DNA of 59,565 nucleotides from the NCBI GenBank assembly GCA_036394995.1, contig DASWED010000106.1, positions 1-59,565 on the forward strand, written 5' to 3'. This document shows, one piece after another, positions 33,183-40,914 of the stretch (within the stretch, counting starts at the first letter, position 1; each line of letters begins with the position of its first letter). Under the pieces are notes generated by a model that was not told the DNA's origin, searched no databases, and was given only the letters and a program-made list of their open reading frames with translations. The translations under genes were made by a program, and so were the position numbers. The DNA comes from DASWED01 sp036394995 (lineage in GTDB: Bacteria > Actinomycetota > UBA4738 > JACQTL01).

Positions 33183-34127
33183 TCAGCCGTCCCGGAGGAA
33201 GGCCACGGTCTCCTTCAGGCCGTCCTCCAGGTGGGTCCAGGGACGCCACCCGAGCTGCTCGCCCGCCAGGTCGTTGTCCAGGCAGATCCGGCGGAGCTCG
33301 CCACCGGGCAGGGCCCCGTACAGCGGCTGGCCCCGGAACCCGGTGATCTCCGCGAGCATCCGGAACAGGCCGTTCACGCTGGTCTCGAGGCCTGTGCCGA
33401 CGTTCACCAGCCGGCCCGAGCCCCGTTCGGCGGCGAGGGCGAATGCGTGCACCACGTCGTCGATGAACACGTAGTCACGGGTCTGGTTGCCGTCGCCGTA
33501 GATCGTGGGGGTCTCCCCCACCAGCATCTTCGAGGCGAAGATGGACACCACCCCGGCCTCTCCGTGGGGGTCCTGACGGGGCCCGTACACGTTCCCCAGG
33601 GCGAGCGCGGTGTAGTCCAGGCCCCGGTACCGCTGGTAGAACCGCAGGTAGTCCTGGGCCATCTTCTTCGTGATCCCGTACGGCGAGAGCGGATGGGAGC
33701 CGGACGTGGCGGTCTCCTTCACCGGGAGGCGTCGAGGCTCGCCGTAGATGGTGCCCCCCGAGGACGCGAACACCACCTTGCGCACGCCGGTTCCCGCCGA
33801 GCACTCCAGGAGGTTCAGCAGGCCGAGGACGTTCACCGAGGCGTCGTGCGCCGGCGACTCCATCGACGGGCGGACCCCGGACTGCGCGGCGAGGTGCATG
33901 ACCACCTCCGGGCGGTGCCGTTCGAACAGGGTCCGGAACCCCTCGGAGCGGATGTCCATGTTGTAGAACGTGAACTCCTGGCCGTACCCTCGGGCCTCGC
34001 CCAGGTTCGAGATCCGCCCGGTGGACAGGTCGTCGATGGCGACGACGCGATGGCTCTCCGCCAGGAGGCGGTCCGAGAGGTGGGAGCCGATGAAACCCGC
34101 CCCCCCGGTGACGAAGATCGTGCTCAT
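33183..34127 (-). CDS. galE: NAD-dependent sugar-nucleotide epimerase (UDP-glucose 4-epimerase-like)
   Basis: 314 residues of the extended short-chain dehydrogenase fold. The NAD-binding GGAGFIGS is at 8-15, the SSGGTIYGEP stretch supplies the catalytic Ser/Thr, and the YGITKK motif supplies Tyr and Lys. ALGNVYGPRQDP, YGDGNQTRDYVFIDDV and NVGTG are typical of GalE-like enzymes. It would interconvert UDP-glucose and UDP-galactose or a related pair for surface polysaccharide. The exact substrate cannot be read. ATG 34127 is followed upstream by a 21-bp direct repeat. Confidence 0.85.
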   Translation of the reverse strand: MSTIFVTGGAGFIGSHLSDRLLAESHRVVAIDDLSTGRISNLGEARGYGQEFTFYNMDIRSEGFRTLFERHRPEVVMHLAAQSGVRPSMESPAHDASVNVLGLLNLLECSAGTGVRKVVFASSGGTIYGEPRRLPVKETATSGSHPLSPYGITKKMAQDYLRFYQRYRGLDYTALALGNVYGPRQDPHGEAGVVSIFASKMLVGETPTIYGDGNQTRDYVFIDDVVHAFALAAERGSGRLVNVGTGLETSVNGLFRMLAEITGFRGQPLYGALPGGELRRICLDNDLAGEQLGWRPWTHLEDGLKETVAFLRDG

Positions 34128-34128
34128 C

Positions 34129-34170
34129 TGACTGGGGGCCGAACGCTCGTGACTGGGGGCCGAACGCTCG
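34129..34170. repeat. Two perfect tandem copies of a 21-bp unit upstream of galE
   Basis: Bases 34129-34149 and 34150-34170 are identical (TGACTGGGGGCC followed by GAACGCTCG). They lie between the galE start and the end of tsaD, within a leader of about 80 bp that holds no gene. Confidence 0.8.
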
Positions 34171-34209
34171 GCTGTGCTCCACCGGGCCCATGGTCCCTTC
34201 CGGCCTCGC

Positions 34210-35217
34210 TCATGCGGCGCTCAGCTCGAGCCCGGGATCCGCACCCACGTCGAGCGGCGTCCGTTCCCCCCGCGCCAGCCGGTGGGAGCCCGCGCAGGCG
34301 ATCATCGCGGCGTTGTCCGTGCAGAGCTCGAGCGGCGGGACACGGAGCTCCAGCCCGGCCGCCTGCGCCGCGGCGGCCATCCGTTCCCGGAGGCGGGAGT
34401 TCGCCACGACCCCGCCCCCCATGAGGATCCGCTGCACCCCCCGGTCCGCGGCCGCCGCCATGGTCTTCTGGACCTGGACGTCGACCACGGCCTCCTGGAA
34501 CGAGGCGGCCAGGTCGGCCGGGTCCGGTTCGCGGCCGGCGGCGCGTTCGGCCCGGACGTGGCGGATCACCGCGGTCTTCAGCCCCGACAGCGAGAAGTCG
34601 TAGCCCTGTCCCACCATGGACCGGGGGAACCGCACGGCGTCGGGGTTCCCCTGCGTGGCCAGGCGGTCCAGGAGGGGCCCGCCCGGGTACCCCAGGCCGA
34701 GGAACCGGGCAACCTTGTCGAACGCCTCCCCCGCCGCGTCGTCCACGGTCTGTCCGAGGATCTCGTAGCGGTGGGGCTCGGGCATGTGCGCCAGCAGCGT
34801 GTGCCCGCCCGACACCACGAACGCGACGTACGGGTGCTCCGGCGGAGAGGACTCCAGGAAGTTCGCATACACGTGCCCCTCGAGGTGGTTCACCCCGATG
34901 AACGGGGCCCCGGTGGCCAGGGCCACGGACTTCGCCGCGGCCAGGCCCACCAGGAGGGCCCCCACCAGACCGGGCCCCACGGTCACGGCCACCCCGTCGA
35001 GATCGGCGAAGCGCAGGGACGACTCCTCCAGCGCCCGTTCGAGCATGGGGGTCAGGAGCTCCACGTGGGCCCGGGAGGCCAGCTCCGGGACCACCCCGCC
35101 GAACCGCCCGTGGACGTCGTGCTGGCTCGACACCAGGTTCGAACGGATCCGGACGCCGTCCTCCACCACGGCGACGGCGGTCTCGTCGCAGGACGTCTCG
35201 ATACCGAGGACGTTCAC
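34210..35217 (-). CDS. tsaD: tRNA N6-adenosine threonylcarbamoyltransferase TsaD
   Basis: 335 residues. It transfers threonylcarbamoyl to A37 of ANN-decoding tRNAs, making t6A together with TsaB and TsaE. The ASKHA fold shows GIETSCDETAVAVV, the metal-binding HLEGHVYA, FVVSGGHTLL, GEAFDKVARFLGLGYPGG and LMGGGVVANSRLR. GTG 35217, 31 nt after rimI. Last gene of the tsaE-tsaB-rimI-tsaD run. Confidence 0.96.
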   Translation of the reverse strand: MNVLGIETSCDETAVAVVEDGVRIRSNLVSSQHDVHGRFGGVVPELASRAHVELLTPMLERALEESSLRFADLDGVAVTVGPGLVGALLVGLAAAKSVALATGAPFIGVNHLEGHVYANFLESSPPEHPYVAFVVSGGHTLLAHMPEPHRYEILGQTVDDAAGEAFDKVARFLGLGYPGGPLLDRLATQGNPDAVRFPRSMVGQGYDFSLSGLKTAVIRHVRAERAAGREPDPADLAASFQEAVVDVQVQKTMAAAADRGVQRILMGGGVVANSRLRERMAAAAQAAGLELRVPPLELCTDNAAMIACAGSHRLARGERTPLDVGADPGLELSAA

Positions 35218-35248
35218 CCGGCCGGTCCCTCCCCGTCGCGCCCCCCGG

Positions 35249-35806
35249 TCACGCCGGGCTGCCTTCCCAGCTCGGCGCCGCCAGATCGGCCAGGCGTCCC
35301 AGGAGGTCCTGGTACTCGGTCCCGTTCACGTCGTCCACCCACATGATCAGGGCGTCCTCGTTCGTCTCCTGGTAGTAGTTCTTGCGCACGCCGACCGGGC
35401 GGAACCCGAACCGCCCGTACATCCGCTGCGCGCCCCAGTTCGACACCCTCACCTCCAGCGACACCGCCCGGGCCCCCATGTCCACCGCCGCCTGGGCCAG
35501 CTCGTACATCAGCCGCGTGCCGATCTTGCGGCGGTGGTGGTTCGGGTCCACGGCGATCGTGGTCACGTGGGCCTCGTCGCCGTAGCAGATCAACCCGGCG
35601 TAGCCCACCACATCCCGGCCGATCCGCGCCACCAGGTAGGTCCGGTTCGACTGCTCGGACATCTCGGCCAGGAACAGGCTGGGACTCCACGGCCGCGGGT
35701 ACACCTGGCGCTCGATGGCCATGATCCCCTTCAGGTGGCGCCGGCGCATCCGGCCGATCTCGAGCTCAGCCGGTCCGGGCTCTCTCGTCCCAAGCGATCT
35801 CCGCAT
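35249..35806 (-). CDS. rimI: Ribosomal-protein-alanine N-acetyltransferase RimI
   Basis: 185 residues, GNAT fold. VTTIAVDPNHHRRKIGTRLMYEL is the acetyl-CoA-binding segment, and LEVRVSNWGAQRMYGRFGFRPVGVRKNYY is the conserved C-terminal half. It acetylates the N-terminus of S18 and similar proteins. ATG 35806 overlaps tsaB by 41 nt. The next in-frame ATG (35749) would lose the first strand (LEIGRMRRRHL), so the overlap start is preferred. The tail after about residue 150 is longer than in E. coli RimI. Confidence 0.9.
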   Translation of the reverse strand: MRRSLGTREPGPAELEIGRMRRRHLKGIMAIERQVYPRPWSPSLFLAEMSEQSNRTYLVARIGRDVVGYAGLICYGDEAHVTTIAVDPNHHRRKIGTRLMYELAQAAVDMGARAVSLEVRVSNWGAQRMYGRFGFRPVGVRKNYYQETNEDALIMWVDDVNGTEYQDLLGRLADLAAPSWEGSPA

Positions 35807-36470
35807 CCGACTTCCTCAGATACAGGGGGACCACGTCGGCCACCCGGTCGAATTCTTCCCGGTGGAATCGGGGAATCGAAAGCTCGACGAGTTCGTCCGC
35901 GTGAGGGTACCCCAGTGCGGGTGAGGCGAAGTCCACATGGGGACCGGCTTCGGCCAGCTCGTGGTGGTACCGGTACGCGCCGTCGCCCACCAGCAGGATC
36001 TCGTCCGGCTTGGCCTCGAGCTCGGCGGCCAGGTGGGACGGGGGCCCCACCTGGAACTCCGTGACCCGGGTCACCCCGCCGGGAACCGGACGGTAGAAGC
36101 AGTAGAAGACCTCGCTCCGGCGGGCGTCGATCACCGACCCGATGATCCGCGAGGTGTACCGGACGGCGAACGCCAGGACGTCCAGCGACACCAGCCCCAC
36201 CACCGGGATCTGGAGCACCTGGGCCAGCGACTTCGCCGTCTGCACGCCCACCCGGAGGCCGGTGAACAGCCCCGGCCCGATCCCCACGGCGATGCCGCCC
36301 ACGTGCGAGACGGGCGTGTTCGACCATCGCAGGATGTGCTCGACCGCGGGGATCACCATCTCGTGGTTCGAACGGCCGGCCGAGAGCAGCACCGACGCCA
36401 CCGAGCCCCGCTCCGAGCCGAGGGCCACGGAGGTCTGGGGCGTCGAGGTCTCGATCCCGAGGACGATCAC
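35766..36470 (-). CDS. tsaB: t6A synthesis protein TsaB
   Basis: 234 residues, a non-catalytic ASKHA partner that dimerises with TsaD. LGIETSTPQTSVALG, HILRWSNTPVSHVGGIAVGIGPG, FTGLRVGVQTAKSLAQ and SVIDARRSEVFYCFY are the usual landmarks. GTG 36470 overlaps the tsaE stop as GTGA, and the 3' end overlaps rimI. Confidence 0.94.
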   Translation of the reverse strand: MIVLGIETSTPQTSVALGSERGSVASVLLSAGRSNHEMVIPAVEHILRWSNTPVSHVGGIAVGIGPGLFTGLRVGVQTAKSLAQVLQIPVVGLVSLDVLAFAVRYTSRIIGSVIDARRSEVFYCFYRPVPGGVTRVTEFQVGPPSHLAAELEAKPDEILLVGDGAYRYHHELAEAGPHVDFASPALGYPHADELVELSIPRFHREEFDRVADVVPLYLRKSDAEIAWDERARTG

Positions 36471-37003
36471 GCGGCCCCCCCCGGTTCCCGCTCCGTCCCG
36501 CCGGCCTGGCTGGGGGACAGCCACGAATCCACGGCCGCCTCCAGGCGCTCCCACCGGGCGGCCCACGACGTCCCCCGGGCCGAGACCAGCACGATGCGCC
36601 CCTCGTCCTCGGGCCGGCTCCACAGCTCGATCTCGATGTGGCTGTCCGGGAGGAGCCCCTCGATGGCGTCGCCCCACTCGACGAACGCGACGCCGTCGGG
36701 GTCGAGCAGCTCCTCCACCCCGAGGTCGATGACCTCCTGGACCCGGTCCAGCCGGTACACGTCGACGTGGTAGATGGGCAGGCGCCCCCGGTACTCCCGG
36801 ACCAGGGTGAACGTGGGCGAGGCCACGTGGCCATCGGTCACCCCGAGGCCCCGGGCGGCCCCCTGGACGAAGGTGGTCTTCCCCGCGCCGAGGTCGCCGG
36901 TCAGGGCCACGACGTCGCCTCGGACGAGCACCGACGCCACGGCCTCCCCGAAGGACCTCATGTCCTCGGGACCCGGAACGATGAGCTCCAGGATCCGCTC
37001 CAT
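36467..37003 (-). CDS. tsaE: t6A synthesis ATPase TsaE
   Basis: 178 residues. P-loop GDLGAGKTTFVQG (Walker A), the segment SPTFTLVREY and the Walker B-like YHVDVYRL, then EWGDAIEGLLPDS. It hydrolyses ATP to recycle the TsaB-TsaD complex. From ATG 37003; the C-terminus has about 25 extra residues (ERLEAAVDSWLSPSQAGG) compared with short family members. First of the t6A run, 56 nt after the uracil-DNA glycosylase gene. Confidence 0.93.
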   Translation of the reverse strand: MERILELIVPGPEDMRSFGEAVASVLVRGDVVALTGDLGAGKTTFVQGAARGLGVTDGHVASPTFTLVREYRGRLPIYHVDVYRLDRVQEVIDLGVEELLDPDGVAFVEWGDAIEGLLPDSHIEIELWSRPEDEGRIVLVSARGTSWAARWERLEAAVDSWLSPSQAGGTEREPGGAA

Positions 37004-37059
37004 CGGATGTGACGGTACCCGCGCGCGGCCGGGTCGGCCAACTCGGACGGGGCGCTCGG

Positions 37060-37680
37060 TCAGAACAGTCCGAGCTGCTCCTCGGCCGGCTGGGGGCGCT
37101 CGTCGAGGGCTCGGCGGACCTCCGCGAAGTCCGCCCGGAGCGACTCCATCTGCTTCGAGGCCATGCCACCGCCGTGCAGGATCGCCGCGGGGTGGAAGGT
37201 CGGGATGACCACGCGCCCGTCGACCGTGAACCGCTCCCCCCGGACTCTGCTGATGGCGACCTGGCGGTCCAGCACGAACCGGGTGGCGAAGTTCCCGAGC
37301 GTCACGATCACCGCCGGGTCGATCAGCCGGAGCTGCTCCTCGAGCCAAGGCTTGCAGGACTCGATCTCGTCCGGCATCGGGTCGCGGTTCCCGGGCGGGC
37401 GGCACTTGATCACGTTCGCGATGTACACGTCCTCCCGGCGGATGCCGATCTCCTCGAGCATCGTGTTCAGCAGCTGGCCGGCGGCGCCCACGAACGGGAT
37501 GCCCTGCTTGTCCTCGTGGTAGCCCGGGCCCTCCCCGATGAACATGAGGTCGGCGTCGGGGCTGCCGGTGCCGTACACGACCTGGGTCCGGCCGGCCGAG
37601 AGGCGGCACCTGGTGCAGGTGGACGCCGCGACGGCGGCTTCGGCCAGCGTGCGGGTCTCGGTCGTGTGGAACGTGCTCAT
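37060..37680 (-). CDS. Type 4/5-like uracil-DNA glycosylase with a 4Fe-4S cluster
   Basis: 206 residues. It removes uracil from DNA. Cys residues CTRCRL near the N-terminus and IKCRPPGNRDP...ESC in the middle are the four cluster ligands of family 4 enzymes. GEGPGYHEDKQGIPFVGAAGQLL is the water-activating motif and TFHPAAILHG the second active-site motif. ATG 37680 overlaps the stop of the P1 peptidase gene (ATGA). Confidence 0.93.
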   Translation of the reverse strand: MSTFHTTETRTLAEAAVAASTCTRCRLSAGRTQVVYGTGSPDADLMFIGEGPGYHEDKQGIPFVGAAGQLLNTMLEEIGIRREDVYIANVIKCRPPGNRDPMPDEIESCKPWLEEQLRLIDPAVIVTLGNFATRFVLDRQVAISRVRGERFTVDGRVVIPTFHPAAILHGGGMASKQMESLRADFAEVRRALDERPQPAEEQLGLF

Positions 37681-38681
37681 GCGGTCCCTCCGGGTCCACC
37701 GGTGGCGGCGGGGATCCCCGCGACGGGCGCGGCATGGCGAACCGCGTTCCTGATGGCTCGGGCCAGGACCTCCACCGCCAGCTCCTCCAGCTCGGATTGC
37801 GAGGCATCCGTCTCGCCGGTGGCGAGGGAGAAGACGGTGTCCCCGTCGTGCATTGTATGCGCGGGGCGGATGGCGATGTCCAGGGCGTCGTGGGCCGCCA
37901 GGGCAAGGAGGTGGGCACGCTCCCTGGACAGGCGGGCGTTCGTGGCCACCACCGCGATCGTCGTGTTCGCGAACGGCAGGGCGGGCGGCGCATCGGCCTG
38001 CCCGTGGCCGTTGGGGGAACCTCCCGGCGGGAGACCGGTCGGGGCGTCCTCCGAGTCGGGGTCCGGAAGCGCGCCGGCCAGGATGTCGCCGGCGTCGTCC
38101 AGGATCTCGCCGAGGGCGTTCACCGCGGCCAGGGCGCCCACCACCAGCTCGCCCCGCCGGGCGGACGCCGTTCCCAGGCCGCCCTTCACAGCGCGGTGGG
38201 GCCCGTGGAGCTTGGCCACGGTGGCGCCGGCCCCGGCTCCCACGTTCCCCTGGGGAACGTCGGTGGAGGCAGAGCTGCACGCCTGCGCGCCCTCCCCCGG
38301 CCCGGGGCGGGCGTTCGGATCGCCCACGCCGAGGTCGAACAGGACCGCCGCCGGCACGATGGGGACCCGGGCCACGCCGGCGTCGAACCCGATCCCCCGT
38401 TCCTCCAGGAACCGGACCACGCCGTCGGCCGCGGCCAGGCCGAACGCGCTCCCCCCGGTGAGCAGGACGGCATGGACCTCGTGGACCAGCATGCCGGGTC
38501 GCAGGAGGTCGGTCTCGCGGGTCCCCGGCGCACCCCCCCGGACCTCGCCGGACCCCACCGTCCCCGGCGGGCACAGCACCACCGTGCACCCGGTGAGCCC
38601 CTCCAGGTCGGTCCAGCTCCCGACCAGGATCCCCGGGACGTCGGTGACGGCGCCCTCGGGCTCGGCGGGACCCCCGGTCAC
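37677..38681 (-). CDS. P1-family peptidase / NylC-like self-processing amidohydrolase
   Basis: 334 residues. PGILVGSWTDLEGLTGCTVVL, LTGGSAFGLAAADGVVRFLEERG, GNVGAGAGATVAK and GGLGTASAR follow the DmpA/P1 pattern. PFANTTIAVVATNA has Asn239-Thr240 where nylon-oligomer hydrolase NylC cuts itself to expose the Thr nucleophile. Homologues are aminopeptidases or amide hydrolases; the substrate is unknown. GTG 38681 overlaps the hydrolase upstream, and its stop overlaps the glycosylase start. An insert of about 25 Pro/Gly/Asp residues precedes the processing site. Confidence 0.85.
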   Translation of the reverse strand: MTGGPAEPEGAVTDVPGILVGSWTDLEGLTGCTVVLCPPGTVGSGEVRGGAPGTRETDLLRPGMLVHEVHAVLLTGGSAFGLAAADGVVRFLEERGIGFDAGVARVPIVPAAVLFDLGVGDPNARPGPGEGAQACSSASTDVPQGNVGAGAGATVAKLHGPHRAVKGGLGTASARRGELVVGALAAVNALGEILDDAGDILAGALPDPDSEDAPTGLPPGGSPNGHGQADAPPALPFANTTIAVVATNARLSRERAHLLALAAHDALDIAIRPAHTMHDGDTVFSLATGETDASQSELEELAVEVLARAIRNAVRHAAPVAGIPAATGGPGGTA

Positions 38682-39745
38682 GCGGCGGGACCCCCCGTGG
38701 CGGCGGAACCCGACGTTGCGGCATTCTCCCCGGCAGGTCGGCCTCTCAGCACCCGATCAAGAAACGGCAATACCACCGCGTTGAACTGCTCGTGGCGTTC
38801 GAGCATCGTGAGATGTCCGGCCCCCTCGAGCACCACGAGCTCCGCGTCGGGAAGGGCGTCGGCCAGGGCCTCGGCGCTGGTGGGCGGGGTGATCCGGTCG
38901 ACGTCCCCCACGATGACCAGGGCCGGGACCCGGATGTGCTCCAGGGCGTGGCGGAAGTCAAGTTGCAGGACCCCGCTCAGGGCGTCGGTCCACACCTCCA
39001 CCGGAGCCTGCCCCGAGATCGCGCTGATGTAGTCGACCAGCCACGGCGAGGGGTGGTGCCCGAAGTTCGTCAGGCGGGCCACCAGGTACGAGAGGTCCGA
39101 ACGGCCCCCTTTCATGAAGGCGTGGATCCTCTCGGCGCGGGTGTCGGGGACCTTGAACCCGGTGAGCCGGCCCAGGATGCCGCCGATGGCGCCCCGGACC
39201 AGCTCGGCGGCGGCGGTGTCGGCCAGGATCACACCGGCCACCCGTTCGCCGAACTCCTCAGGGTGGGCCTCGGCCATGGCCATGATGGCCATGCCGCCCA
39301 TGCTGTGGCCCACCAGCACGGCCGGGCCCTCGGGCACGGTGGCCTCGAGGACGCGCCGGAGGTCACGGCCCATGGCCTGGAGGGTGTAGTCGCGGTCGTG
39401 CGAGGTCCCGCTCCGCCCGTGGCCCCGATGGTCGTACAGGATGCACCGGTACCGGGCCGACCACTCCTTCCACTGGTAGTGCCACGTGGTCATGTCCAGG
39501 CTGAACCCGTGGGCCATGATCACCGCGGGGGCCGACTGATCGCCGGCGGCCCGGACGGAGAGCAGGGTGCCGTCCTCGGTCACCACCGGCCCCAGGTCGT
39601 CGGGCGGGAGCTCGGCCAGGCGTTCGCCTTCCTCCGGGTCGATCCGCCGGCGGTCCCGGTGAATGGCCGCACGGGTGGCGATCACACCGGCCGCCGTGCC
39701 CACGGTGACCCCGGCCAGGACCGCGGCCGTTCGCTTCCAGTTCAC
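38678..39745 (-). CDS. Alpha/beta-hydrolase, membrane-anchored
   Basis: 355 residues from GTG 39745. One N-terminal hydrophobic helix (about 5-25, AAVLAGVTVGTAAGVIA) is followed by an alpha/beta-hydrolase domain. This has the oxyanion HGFS, nucleophile elbow GHSMGGM, acid Asp in VGDVDRITP and catalytic His in GAGHLTML. The substrate is unknown; related enzymes are esterases or epoxide-hydrolase-like. It overlaps alr (GTGA) at its start and the P1 peptidase at its end, so it is translated with wall-precursor and repair genes. Alr-hydrolase neighbourhoods are common in actinobacteria. Confidence 0.88.
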   Translation of the reverse strand: MNWKRTAAVLAGVTVGTAAGVIATRAAIHRDRRRIDPEEGERLAELPPDDLGPVVTEDGTLLSVRAAGDQSAPAVIMAHGFSLDMTTWHYQWKEWSARYRCILYDHRGHGRSGTSHDRDYTLQAMGRDLRRVLEATVPEGPAVLVGHSMGGMAIMAMAEAHPEEFGERVAGVILADTAAAELVRGAIGGILGRLTGFKVPDTRAERIHAFMKGGRSDLSYLVARLTNFGHHPSPWLVDYISAISGQAPVEVWTDALSGVLQLDFRHALEHIRVPALVIVGDVDRITPPTSAEALADALPDAELVVLEGAGHLTMLERHEQFNAVVLPFLDRVLRGRPAGENAATSGSAATGGPAA

Positions 39746-40914
39746 TCGCGCCCTCCCGTGTACGTGCGGGGGACCCGGGCGCCCACCCCGCACGCGATCT
39801 CGTATTCGATGGTGTCCAGGAGGCCCGCCAGCTCGCCGGCGGTGATCCGCTCGTCGCCCTGGGTTCCCAGCAGGACCACCTCGTCGCCCTCGTCGACGTC
39901 GGCGTCCCCGCAGTCCACCACGATCTGGTCCATGGTCACCGTACCGGCCACGCGGTGCCGCCGTCCCCCGATCAGCACGTCGGCCCGGGACGACAGCCCC
40001 CGGCGGTACCCGTCCGCGTACCCCACCGGGACCGTGGCCACGGTGGCGTCGCGCTCCAGGTGGTACGTGTGGCCGTACGAGACGGCCTCGCCGGCGGGGA
40101 GCCCGCGGACCATCGAGACCGCGCTCCGCCAGGCCATGGCGGGCCGGAGGCCGGCCCGTTCGCCCAGGCCCGGTCCGGGGGACAGCCCGTACAGCGCGAC
40201 CCCCACCCGGACCAGGTCCAGGTGCGTCTCGGGGTGGAGGATCACCGCGCCGCTGTTGGCCGCGTGACGGTACCGGGGGCGAACGCCCGCCGACTCGGCC
40301 CGACGGCACACGTCGAGGAAGACCTCGAGCTGGCGGCCGGTCGTCTCCGGGTCGTCCTCGGACCGGGCGAAGTGCGTCCACAGGCCCTCCACCACGAACC
40401 CGGCCGCCTGCGCTGTCCTCGCCAGGTCCACGGCCCGTTCGGGGGGATACGCCCCCACGCGGTGCATACCGGTGTCCGCCTTCACGTGGACCCGGGGAGC
40501 GATGCCGGTGGCCTCGCCCGCCGCCGCCAGGGCGGCCAGCTCCCGGTCCGTGTACAGCGACGCGGAGACCTCCGCCCGCAGGAGATCCCGTTCGGCCCCC
40601 GGCGGGACCTCGGACAGCACCAGGATGGGCGCGTCGACCCCGGCGGTCCTGAGCTCCAGGGCCTCCTCCAGGAGGGCCACCCCCAGCCACGTGGCCCCGG
40701 CCTCGATCGCGGCCCGGGCCGCGGGGAGGGCCCCGTGCCCGTAGCCGTCGGCCTTCACCACGGCCATGAGCTCGGTCCCGGCCGGCGTCATGGCCCGCGC
40801 GTTGTGCCGGATTGCATCGAGGTCCACCTCGGCCACCGTGGGCCGGAACCCGGACGGGTCGCCCGGGCCCGGCACGCCGGACGGCGGTGTCTCCCCCGCG
40901 GCCACCCGGGTCAC
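39742..40914 (-). CDS. alr: Alanine racemase
   Basis: Makes D-alanine for peptidoglycan using pyridoxal phosphate. 390 residues. AVVKADGYGHG holds the cofactor Lys54, HVKADTGMHRVG and THFARSED are conserved barrel segments, VSYGHTY holds the catalytic Tyr, and VTMDQIVVD starts the C-terminal domain. The start codon is GTG 40914, overlapping the nnr stop. The first 25 residues are Pro/Gly-rich and longer than usual. Confidence 0.95.
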   Translation of the reverse strand: MTRVAAGETPPSGVPGPGDPSGFRPTVAEVDLDAIRHNARAMTPAGTELMAVVKADGYGHGALPAARAAIEAGATWLGVALLEEALELRTAGVDAPILVLSEVPPGAERDLLRAEVSASLYTDRELAALAAAGEATGIAPRVHVKADTGMHRVGAYPPERAVDLARTAQAAGFVVEGLWTHFARSEDDPETTGRQLEVFLDVCRRAESAGVRPRYRHAANSGAVILHPETHLDLVRVGVALYGLSPGPGLGERAGLRPAMAWRSAVSMVRGLPAGEAVSYGHTYHLERDATVATVPVGYADGYRRGLSSRADVLIGGRRHRVAGTVTMDQIVVDCGDADVDEGDEVVLLGTQGDERITAGELAGLLDTIEYEIACGVGARVPRTYTGGRE

